Source of the DNA: a virus
Direction: 5' to 3' (one strand)
Virus record (IMG/VR): IMGVR_UViG_3300013094_000017
Location: 186,001-250,000 of that record
Length of the DNA: 64,000 nucleotides
Made by a program: the position numbers and the translations under genes. The notes below the pieces were generated by a model that searched no databases, had not been told where the DNA came from, and worked only from the letters and a program-made list of their open reading frames with translations. The first letter of the stretch is position 1, and each line of letters opens with the position of its first letter. This document shows positions 47,847 through 53,664 of the stretch, piece after piece.

Positions 47847-48125
47847 TTACCTAGAATAAGTTAACTTGTTCAACAGTTCCTGCCCACAGACTCCCTCAGC
47901 AATGTCCATGAGTGCAGCCACAGTAGGTTGATGAGCATGTACTTGAGTGGGATCATTTCGCCCAGAGATTAATCTAGCAGTCTGAATCTCACGAGCTCGA
48001 ACACTGGCACCTAGAATCAAATAGAATGATTCATTGGCGAACCGCTCCATGGCAGGAGTATTATCATATACCTGCTGAACTTTTCTCACTATCTTCTTTG
48101 GTTTATATACTTTAACTTCACTCAT
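47847..48125 (-). CDS. RNA polymerase omega subunit-like (RpoZ)
   Basis: 92 aa. Residues 29-88 follow bacterial omega: NESFYLILGASVRAREIQTA (omega NRFDLVLVAARRARQM), then a charged loop and QPTVAALMDIAEGVCGQELL (omega [20 protein letters not shown]). Length agrees with omega (about 90 aa). Omega clamps beta-prime and forms part of a ppGpp site. A phage copy could replace the host subunit. Own early-type promoter upstream; AAGGAA before the ATG. Confidence 0.65.
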   Translation of the reverse strand: MSEVKVYKPKKIVRKVQQVYDNTPAMERFANESFYLILGASVRAREIQTARLISGRNDPTQVHAHQPTVAALMDIAEGVCGQELLNKLTYSR

Positions 48126-48186
48126 ATCATTTCCTTAAGGTTATGCAGCGGGGTCACTACATATATAGTGTTATACTATAAGATAC

Positions 48187-48215
48187 ATTATACACTATAT
48201 ACACTAGTAAGTCAA
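48187..48215 (-). promoter_or_regulatory. Promoter of omega-like gene
   Basis: TTGACT, 17 bp, TATAAT, 62 bp before the ATG. The leader contains one GTAGTGACCCCGCTGC box. Confidence 0.78.
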
Positions 48216-48574
48216 TGTATACTGTATATAGTATAGAATATAAGCTATTAAGATATAGTGAGTATAGTATATAGTATAAGAGATCTATATATACTATACA
48301 GCGGGGTCACTACATATACAGTAATATAGTATACAGTAATACAGTATACTGTATATACGGTGGGACCTATCGATATATAAGAGGGTATTAGGCAAGGTCA
48401 GAACCGCTAGGCCAAGGTCTAAATATGGTCAAGAATGGTGGCCAAATGGTGGATTCATGGGAGGTTTTTCTGTGAGATTATGGTAAAATCACTATAGAAA
48501 CTGTGGGAAAATTGCTGCAAAATTTTTTGAAGGTGGGTGGGGAGAGAGGCTATGCTAGAATACTTCCCCAATGG

Positions 48575-48643
48575 TTCACCTATTTTCTCATACCTTGTTC
48601 ACCTATTTTCTCATACCTTGTTCACCTATTTTCTCATACCCTG
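48575..48643 (+). repeat. Three tandem 23-bp iterons
   Basis: Unit TTCACCTATTTTCTCATACC followed by TTG, at 48575, 48598 and 48621; the third differs by one base (CCCTG). Perfect phasing of two helical turns. Confidence 0.92.
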
Positions 48644-48853
48644 TTCTTACTATTCTCACAGTTCTCATGCAGCGGGGTCATACTGTATATAGTATATATA
48701 GTAATAAGTTCCCACTATAGCAAAAGCTCTTTAACTAGGTGTATAGTTCTAGCATACTCTCTTATACTGTATATAGTGTGTATACACTGCATGTATTAGA
48801 TATACTGCATATAAGGTTATATGTATTAGATATAGTGTATATAGTGTATAGTA

Positions 48854-48882
48854 TTGACTTCTAGTAGTATATAGTGTATACT
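48854..48882 (+). promoter_or_regulatory. Promoter of 49-kb operon
   Basis: TTGACT, 17 bp, TATACT, reading toward the small membrane-protein genes. Confidence 0.75.
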
Positions 48883-48978
48883 GACTGTATGTATAGATTA
48901 TGAGTAGCAGAGTATATATAGATACCAGCACTTATACATAGTCTATTAATATTGTCCTCACCCACTCAAGGATCTACT

Positions 48979-49077
48979 ATGTTTGCCATATGGTCAGCTA
49001 TTATACTATTATTGCTTAATGGTTCTATACTCAGTGCAGTATTTGTTTTAACCATATACATGATCAAGTGCGGTTAA
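48979..49077 (+). CDS. Single-helix membrane peptide, 32 aa
   Basis: MFAIWSAIILLLLNGSILSA then VFVLTIYMIKCG. AAGGA before the ATG. Confidence 0.5.
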   Translation: MFAIWSAIILLLLNGSILSAVFVLTIYMIKCG

Positions 49078-49215
49078 TGAACCTATTAGATTTCGTATAG
49101 TTTAATTTATTCACTGTATATAAACTCATAGTTTAGTTATACGTATATATTTAAACTCTCAAGATCTTCCTCTAACTCCTAGAGTATCTAGTAAATATCC
49201 ATTTGGATCCTGCCT

Positions 49216-49425
49216 ATGTTATTATTCTTTAGTTTATACATTATCTTTGGTCTAGCCCTGGCTGCTCTTGCACACTACCTACTGGATCAGGACCTGATCA
49301 CTGAACAGCATATGGTTCTGCACTTTGGTCTAATTGTTCTAGTCAGTTTGATCTTTAGTCTTCCATTTATAGTCTATGTGTTGGTCAATGCGTTATGGAA
49401 CTGCTTTAGTGAGTCTAAGCTCTAG
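49216..49425 (+). CDS. Membrane protein, 69 aa
   Basis: Two transmembrane helices (LYIIFGLALAALAHYLL; FGLIVLVSLIFSLPFIVYVL) with a charged loop DQDLITEQH. Unknown; size and topology would also suit a class II holin. Confidence 0.55.
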   Translation: MLLFFSLYIIFGLALAALAHYLLDQDLITEQHMVLHFGLIVLVSLIFSLPFIVYVLVNALWNCFSESKL

Positions 49426-49429
49426 CCTC

Positions 49430-49458
49430 TTGACCCCGTGAGTCATTTAGTCTATACT
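49430..49458 (+). promoter_or_regulatory. Early promoter P49.4
   Basis: TTGACC, 17 bp, TATACT. Its -35 region (TTGACCCCG) resembles the GGGGTCA boxes of the non-coding region in reverse. Confidence 0.78.
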
Positions 49459-49487
49459 ATAAGTGACTTCACTTAAGGAAAATTCTC

Positions 49488-49643
49488 ATGCGCCCATGTC
49501 CCCACTGCACCCGAAGGGTTGATGACTCAGCTAATCGGTGTCCCTACTGCACCAGTTGGATCACTCCCGTACCCAATACTGAGGTCAGGGATCTAATTGG
49601 TCTGGTCATAGTCATATGGCTCATATATAAGTTTTGGGGCTAA
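49488..49643 (+). CDS. Zinc-ribbon membrane protein, 51 aa
   Basis: MRPCPHCTRRVDDSANRCPY then C: four-Cys ribbon, then a helix (LIGLVIVIWLIYKFW). Paralogue in design of 33087. AAGGAAAATTC before the ATG. Confidence 0.65.
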   Translation: MRPCPHCTRRVDDSANRCPYCTSWITPVPNTEVRDLIGLVIVIWLIYKFWG

Positions 49644-49644
49644 C

Positions 49645-49893
49645 ATGACTTGGCGTAGGGATCTTGATGTACTGCAAAAGAACTTCACCAATTGGATCTT
49701 CACCAATTGGATGCTGATACCTCTTGTTAATAAGGCCAGTGGACTAGCTGATGTTAATCAAAGGATGCAGGCCCTGTACCCTGGTCCCTATAGTGTAATA
49801 GAAAAATTTGATCCCCGTCGAGGGTTGTTTGTTCTAGACCTAGAGTTTGCTAGCCCTCAAGCTCGTACTTTATGGCTACTCAAGTGGAGTTAA
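49645..49893 (+). CDS. LKW-family small protein 1
   Basis: 82 aa ending in FASPQARTLWLLKWS. Helical N-terminus with a repeat FTNWIFTNW, strand GLFVLDLEF, then the C-terminal signature. First of the group; AUG one base after the previous stop. Confidence 0.68.
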   Translation: MTWRRDLDVLQKNFTNWIFTNWMLIPLVNKASGLADVNQRMQALYPGPYSVIEKFDPRRGLFVLDLEFASPQARTLWLLKWS

Positions 49894-49894
49894 T

Positions 49895-50137
49895 ATGAAA
49901 TACTTTTGGCCCGGACCCGGTGCAGATCCTGTACTCACCCACAGATTTAAAGTTAGCCTAGTCACTGATGAAATGTGGCTGTGGTGCGAACAATATGATA
50001 GTGGTCTGAGTGTAGACCGTGACTTTAGACGTTGGAATATTGAGTTTGGCCAGAACCGAGGCCGTGACCATGATGTCATACAGTTTGAATGGGAGCAGGC
50101 GGCAATTATGTTTGCTCTAAAGTTTGAGACCCTATAA
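49895..50137 (+). CDS. LKW-family small protein 2
   Basis: 80 aa from ATG 49895, ending WEQAAIMFALKFETL. Contains EMWLWCEQYDSG and FRRWNIEFG, the helix plus W-x-x strand seen in other members. Confidence 0.68.
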   Translation: MKYFWPGPGADPVLTHRFKVSLVTDEMWLWCEQYDSGLSVDRDFRRWNIEFGQNRGRDHDVIQFEWEQAAIMFALKFETL

Positions 50138-50523
50138 TGTGGGATAAGATTCAGGACTGGTATCTAACCTGGCGCACTGGCCGACCTCGCCAGGTACGTG
50201 AGTTTGAAGCATGGGCAGAAGTTACAATAGTCAAGCGTGCTAACACAGCCGAGGCTATGTTTAGGAACTTCAAGTATGTGTTTACAGTTGACTACAACAA
50301 GTTCTTTTTTGATGCTGGCATGTTTATGGAGTTAGACCCAGGAACTAAACCATATATGTTTCCACAGCGTGAGTTAGGTGATAACTTAGTCTATGCTCAC
50401 CTGCGTGGAGAGGAAATGCCAATTGGCCTGTTTCTTATAACTGACTTAGGTGATGAAGATAGACTTTATGTTGCCACAAACAACGGCAAGGATGCTACTA
50501 TGATAGCACTATTATACGGTTGA
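50137..50523 (+). CDS. LKW-family small protein 3 (divergent)
   Basis: 128 aa ending NGKDATMIALLYG, a weakened form of the signature. N-terminal DWYLTWRTGRPRQVREFEAW. One-base overlap with the previous gene; its TGA is part of the next promoter's -35. Confidence 0.6.
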   Translation: MWDKIQDWYLTWRTGRPRQVREFEAWAEVTIVKRANTAEAMFRNFKYVFTVDYNKFFFDAGMFMELDPGTKPYMFPQRELGDNLVYAHLRGEEMPIGLFLITDLGDEDRLYVATNNGKDATMIALLYG

Positions 50524-50548
50524 CTTTTTTGGTAATACCGTGTATACT
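50520..50548 (+). promoter_or_regulatory. Early promoter P50.5
   Basis: TTGACT, spacer with GGTAATACC, TATACT. Confidence 0.82.
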
Positions 50549-50574
50549 TAATTTTTGTTAATAGAAAGCTCTAT

Positions 50575-50691
50575 ATGAAAAAGATCTCTCGACTAAGTGA
50601 TTTCCCTTATTCGATTCTTAAAACGAGAAAAGGACCTAACATGGTTCAGATTATGGCAAGGAAACTAACATGCGAGAAATATTTGCACTAA
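50575..50691 (+). CDS. Possible peptide, 38 aa
   Basis: MKKISRLSDFPYSILKTRKG then basic. Directly behind the promoter, GAAAGC upstream. Weak support; could be an untranslated leader. Confidence 0.35.
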   Translation: MKKISRLSDFPYSILKTRKGPNMVQIMARKLTCEKYLH

Positions 50692-50819
50692 CAGTATTGT
50701 TTATGGTGTTTATTGGAATTCCATTGATCTTATACTGGCACTACATTACCCTAGCCTCTAAAGCAGAATCCGATATTGAACAGTTTACTCGTCAACTACG
50801 TGAAGAAAGAAACAAATGA
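50670..50819 (+). CDS. Single-pass membrane protein, 49 aa
   Basis: MREIFALTVLFMVFIGIPLI helix then a charged coil (SKAESDIEQFTRQLREERNK), spanin- or anchor-like topology. ATGA overlap with the next gene. Confidence 0.55.
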   Translation: MREIFALTVLFMVFIGIPLILYWHYITLASKAESDIEQFTRQLREERNK

Positions 50820-51001
50820 AAATCTACTTTGAAAAATTAAATTGGGCCCGTGCGATTGCAATCGCATTTACTATTTGGGGCAGTGTATGCAACTATCCAG
50901 AACGCGGCCTATGGGGCATTGTTGATGCTGTAGTTCTTGTTTGGCTATTATACGCTTTAGGCTATTGGGCCGCGGAGACCGATCGTGCGTCACAAGATTA
51001 A
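50816..51001 (+). CDS. Membrane protein, 61 aa
   Basis: Two hydrophobic helices (ARAIAIAFTIWGSVC; GIVDAVVLVWLLYALGYW). Coupled by ATGA to the gene before. Confidence 0.55.
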   Translation: MKIYFEKLNWARAIAIAFTIWGSVCNYPERGLWGIVDAVVLVWLLYALGYWAAETDRASQD

Positions 51002-51149
51002 CACACCAACTGTGTACACTTTACCTTCGGCGGGCGAAGCACATGCTTTCGTTAAAGGAGTTAACGTTGGATCAAAAAGTAAGGATAAAACTATAGTTGT
51101 TTACCCTTGGGGTCGAGAGGAAGTTGAGGTAATAGTATATGCGTCATAG
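50985..51149 (+). CDS. Small protein, 54 aa, GTG start
   Basis: VRHKINTPTVYTLPSAGEAH, AFVKGVNVGSKSKDKTIVVY, then WGREEVEVIVYAS. Overlaps both neighbours (17 and 11 bp). Small beta protein. Confidence 0.45.
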   Translation: MRHKINTPTVYTLPSAGEAHAFVKGVNVGSKSKDKTIVVYPWGREEVEVIVYAS

Positions 51150-51396
51150 AACTAAAACCTTACGCGAAGGCCGTTGGTACAAACTATTCAAAAGTACTAA
51201 TCCTAAAACTGGTCGATCCAGCTATACCATACAGGTTGATGTGTATAATTTACGAGCGTGGGATAATGATGTGATACGCAAGCATTTTGACCCAGCAGGC
51301 AATCGTGGTAGTAAACACGGCACACGTTGGAAGTACGGTAATAAAGAAACGGCAGAAAAAGTATTGCTAATGGCAATGATAAAATTTGGAGAATAA
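51139..51396 (+). CDS. LKW-like small protein, 85 aa
   Basis: Basic; SYTIQVDVYNLRAWDNDVIR, GTRWKYGNKETAEKVLLMAM, ending IKFGE. Helix, W-x-Y strand and C-terminal helix with A-x-x-MA-M-I-K-F resemble the LKW design, so a distant member. Confidence 0.55.
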   Translation: MRHRTKTLREGRWYKLFKSTNPKTGRSSYTIQVDVYNLRAWDNDVIRKHFDPAGNRGSKHGTRWKYGNKETAEKVLLMAMIKFGE

Positions 51397-51397
51397 T

Positions 51398-51661
51398 ATG
51401 GATTACAAAAGATTTCGATTTTGGTTTATGCTGTCATTCTGTGTAAATTTTCTAATAGGATTCTCCCAACTGATCTTTGGCTACAATCATTACATTGATC
51501 ACAAATGGTTACTGTTAAGAGTTAGTCTAATTCTTAGTACCTGTAATTTTGTCTGTGCCAAAGTAATGTACACTAGATATAAGCAGGTCATCCAAGATGA
51601 AAAGGATGAAGTGTGGAGAATCTTATCAACTAACTATGAACATCAAATGGAGACCTTCTAA
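51398..51661 (+). CDS. Membrane protein, 87 aa
   Basis: From ATG 51398 (GGAG upstream). Two helices (RFWFMLSFCVNFLIGFSQLI; LLLRVSLILSTCNFVCAKVM) and an acidic helical tail. One-base overlap with the next ATG. Confidence 0.55.
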   Translation: MDYKRFRFWFMLSFCVNFLIGFSQLIFGYNHYIDHKWLLLRVSLILSTCNFVCAKVMYTRYKQVIQDEKDEVWRILSTNYEHQMETF

Positions 51662-51801
51662 TGGAAATGTTTTTTGGATTTGCCATGGGCCTGGGAACAG
51701 GGGTATGGGCAATGAATTATCTTTGGGAAGAAAAAATCCGAGAGATTATTCGTACAGGCGAGTATACCAGTCTGGTCAACCCTCCAGTTGACAAACCCTA
51801 A
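51661..51801 (+). CDS. Small membrane-associated protein, 46 aa
   Basis: MEMFFGFAMGLGTGVWAMNY, LWEEKIREIIRTGEY, then Pro-rich end. Its 3' end contains the next promoter. Confidence 0.5.
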   Translation: MEMFFGFAMGLGTGVWAMNYLWEEKIREIIRTGEYTSLVNPPVDKP

Positions 51802-51816
51802 CATCTAGTATATACT
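51788..51816 (+). promoter_or_regulatory. Early promoter P51.8
   Basis: TTGACA, 17 bp, TATACT, start site at or just before the ATG at 51824, so little room for a ribosome binding site. Confidence 0.8.
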
Positions 51817-51823
51817 ATACAAT

Positions 51824-52027
51824 ATGAATGTACAAAGATTAAGCGAATTAATTAATAACGCACATATTCTAGCTCGGGTATGCGTGGCCAACCCTCGATT
51901 GACCAAAGATGAACAGGATATATGTGAGAGTAATCTACGCACCTTAATTGCAGGGCTGTATGCAGAACTAAACGAATCAGCCCCGAATCATGAACGGCTA
52001 CCGGACTCTATAAAGAGTGATTACTAA
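51824..52027 (+). CDS. Small helical protein, 67 aa
   Basis: MNVQRLSELINNAHILARVC, LTKDEQDICESNLRTLIAGL. No Shine-Dalgarno site; very short leader from the consensus promoter. Confidence 0.55.
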   Translation: MNVQRLSELINNAHILARVCVANPRLTKDEQDICESNLRTLIAGLYAELNESAPNHERLPDSIKSDY

Positions 52028-52028
52028 T

Positions 52029-52163
52029 ATGCATGAACTATCTCCTTGGATTGCTAGCCTACTTGCTGCCGTGGTAGCAGTGAATATATTTGCTTTGGTA
52101 TTCCTTATCATATATGGGCTAGCACACCTATGGGAACGTAAATACAAGGAAGAGGATCAATGA
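52029..52163 (+). CDS. Single-pass membrane protein, 44 aa
   Basis: LLAAVVAVNIFALVFLIIYG helix, then a charged tail (HLWERKYKEEDQ). ATGA overlap with the next peptide. Confidence 0.5.
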   Translation: MHELSPWIASLLAAVVAVNIFALVFLIIYGLAHLWERKYKEEDQ

Positions 52164-52246
52164 GATATAAGAAAATCTACATAGCGGTTATGGCCGCACT
52201 TCACGGGCATAAGCGTGATCCACTTGCGTCCTCACACTGGTACTAA
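52160..52246 (+). CDS. Possible peptide, 28 aa
   Basis: MRYKKIYIAVMAALHGHKRD then PLASSHWY. Coupled by ATGA; AAGAGG upstream. Tentative. Confidence 0.35.
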   Translation: MRYKKIYIAVMAALHGHKRDPLASSHWY

Positions 52247-52250
52247 TATC

Positions 52251-52448
52251 ATGCTAGATCCTATTCGTCAACAAGTATTAACTATTGCTAATAATAACTC
52301 GATGATGTATGTTCACGAAACATATCTTGTTCGTTACACCCGTGATATTGTATTAGCCACTATTGCAGATTTAGAGCTCAACGGCTATGACGATGCAGCC
52401 AATCAACTCAGAGTTACATGGAAAGGACTCCTAGATGACCCCCAATAA
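52251..52448 (+). CDS. Hypothetical protein, 65 aa
   Basis: Helical: MLDPIRQQVLTIANNNSMMY, YTRDIVLATIADLELNGYDD. Start at 52251 preferred over an in-frame ATA/ATC-rich extension. Overlaps the next gene by 14 bp. Confidence 0.55.
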   Translation: MLDPIRQQVLTIANNNSMMYVHETYLVRYTRDIVLATIADLELNGYDDAANQLRVTWKGLLDDPQ

Positions 52449-52671
52449 ACTTCATGCATTAAAGGGTATTGCTTTTCTTTTGGTAGTAGTAATATCAGTA
52501 CTGATCCTAGTATGTCACCTAGGAGTAACACCTAGACTGTCAGATGATCAGCGGGCTAAGAATGCCGCAGAAGATCTGGGCTGTGAGTACCTGGGTCGCA
52601 CCCATGATGTACCTCGTGTGGGCTTTATGGACTGCGGTGACGGTGACATTCAAATGATGAGGGTATACTAA
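52435..52671 (+). CDS. Membrane-anchored small protein, 78 aa
   Basis: Helix GIAFLLVVVISVLILVCHLG, then a soluble part with two Cys (EDLGCEYLGRTHDVPRVGFM; DCGDGDIQMMRVY). Could be periplasmic. One-base overlap with the next gene. Confidence 0.55.
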   Translation: MTPNKLHALKGIAFLLVVVISVLILVCHLGVTPRLSDDQRAKNAAEDLGCEYLGRTHDVPRVGFMDCGDGDIQMMRVY

Positions 52672-52898
52672 TGAAACCTGTAATTAAACAAATGTGGCAG
52701 GATGCATTTGATTATGCATTTGATGTCAGTGAACGAGGTCCTAACCTCAGCATGGCCCATATGAATGAAGTGGCATTAGAAAAGTTTGCTGAACTGGTTG
52801 TTCGAGATTGTGCTGATCATATACTCAACTGTACTGATAGATATCGTAAAGAGTATTTTGCACACTTAATTTTAGACCAATATGGGATTAAAGAATAA
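52671..52898 (+). CDS. Conserved small phage protein, 75 aa
   Basis: Helical: MKPVIKQMWQDAFDYAFDVS, MNEVALEKFAELVVRDCADH, then YFAHLILDQYGIKE. 'LEKFAELIV-DC' proteins of this size are common in T4-like phages; function unknown. Confidence 0.62.
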   Translation: MKPVIKQMWQDAFDYAFDVSERGPNLSMAHMNEVALEKFAELVVRDCADHILNCTDRYRKEYFAHLILDQYGIKE

Positions 52899-53086
52899 TG
52901 GAATGTGTATATAGTTTAGGGCCTTTTTGTTGGCATACTGCTCTCAAGTTTTATATTTGGTTGGCTGGTATTATAATGATTTGGACCATGGTGGGTGTTA
53001 ACTGGTATGTGAGTTACAAAAATAATCAACGCATTAAAGAACTACGTGCTCGTATTAGAGCTCGTGAAGGAAAGGATAGCATATGA
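52898..53086 (+). CDS. Membrane protein, 62 aa
   Basis: Helix FYIWLAGIIMIWTMVGVNWY then a basic coil (NNQRIKELRARIRAREGKDS). ATGA-type overlap with the next gene. Confidence 0.55.
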   Translation: MECVYSLGPFCWHTALKFYIWLAGIIMIWTMVGVNWYVSYKNNQRIKELRARIRAREGKDSI

Positions 53087-53274
53087 ATCGTAGCGCATGG
53101 TGGTTGTATTGGGTATCGATGATTTATCTAACAGTGGGTATGTTTGATATATTCATCTACAGGTTTTGTCGTACAGGGTATATCCAAGCAGTATGGGTAG
53201 TGGTATTAAGTTTGCCATTATGGATTAGACCATTGGCACGCAAGTTAAACATGAAATGTGTCTGGGAGGCATGA
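53083..53274 (+). CDS. Membrane protein, 63 aa
   Basis: Two helices (WLYWVSMIYLTVGMFDIFIY; GYIQAVWVVVLSLPLWIRPL). Coupled on both sides by ATGA. Confidence 0.55.
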   Translation: MNRSAWWLYWVSMIYLTVGMFDIFIYRFCRTGYIQAVWVVVLSLPLWIRPLARKLNMKCVWEA

Positions 53275-53441
53275 TGAGTCATTTTAGAGATTGGTATCAA
53301 GAAAACGATGTAGAGATTACTTGGGCCTTAATTGGTTCTTTAACTGCATTTGGTATTACAGAACTAGGTCAAGGTGATTACCTGTGGGCTACTTTTGATT
53401 TTGCCTTTGCCTGTATTAATTTTATGTTTAGAAAGGCATAA
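53271..53441 (+). CDS. Membrane protein, 56 aa
   Basis: From ATG 53271: MMSHFRDWYQENDVEITWAL, then hydrophobic segments around IGSLTAFGITELG and TFDFAFACINFMF. Confidence 0.52.
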   Translation: MMSHFRDWYQENDVEITWALIGSLTAFGITELGQGDYLWATFDFAFACINFMFRKA

Positions 53442-53442
53442 T

Positions 53443-53664
53443 ATGGCTTATGTTGACGTTGAAGTAGAAGTAGAGTTAGATATGTTCAGTGATAAGGAAC
53501 TTATCGAAGAATGTAAATTACGTGGAATGTCTGTTGATGGGGGTGTAGAACATTACTCTGCTCATGATGTCATCCGTGACATCTATAATGCCAAGGCCCG
53601 TGGACAAGACTACGAGCCTTTGTTACGTGATCTATTCTATCGCACACTTGGACGGGTATGCTAA
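53443..53664 (+). CDS. Acidic hypothetical protein, 73 aa
   Basis: MAYVDVEVEVELDMFSDKEL then helical (VIRDIYNAKARGQDYEPLLR). The opening is that of a family I recall from tailed phages (VEVDLDDFSDEEL). Overlaps fhs by 7 bp. Confidence 0.6.
   Translation: MAYVDVEVEVELDMFSDKELIEECKLRGMSVDGGVEHYSAHDVIRDIYNAKARGQDYEPLLRDLFYRTLGRVC

Larger units (their letters stand above)
48126..48978. other. Long non-coding AT-rich repeat region
   Basis: About 850 bp without a credible gene. Contains many TATAC/GTATA dyads, three copies of AGCGGGGTCA (48150, 48301 and 48671 areas), three tandem 23-bp iterons, and divergent promoters at 48187 (minus) and 48854 (plus). Candidate replication origin or control region. 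Confidence 0.6.

Noticed and set aside
48503-48799. 98-aa ORF in the non-coding region
   Set aside because: It runs through the 23-bp iterons and TATAC repeats, so its sequence is repeat-derived, and it lacks a proper ribosome binding site.
48126-48978. CRISPR array
   Set aside because: The three 23-bp repeats are adjacent with no spacers.
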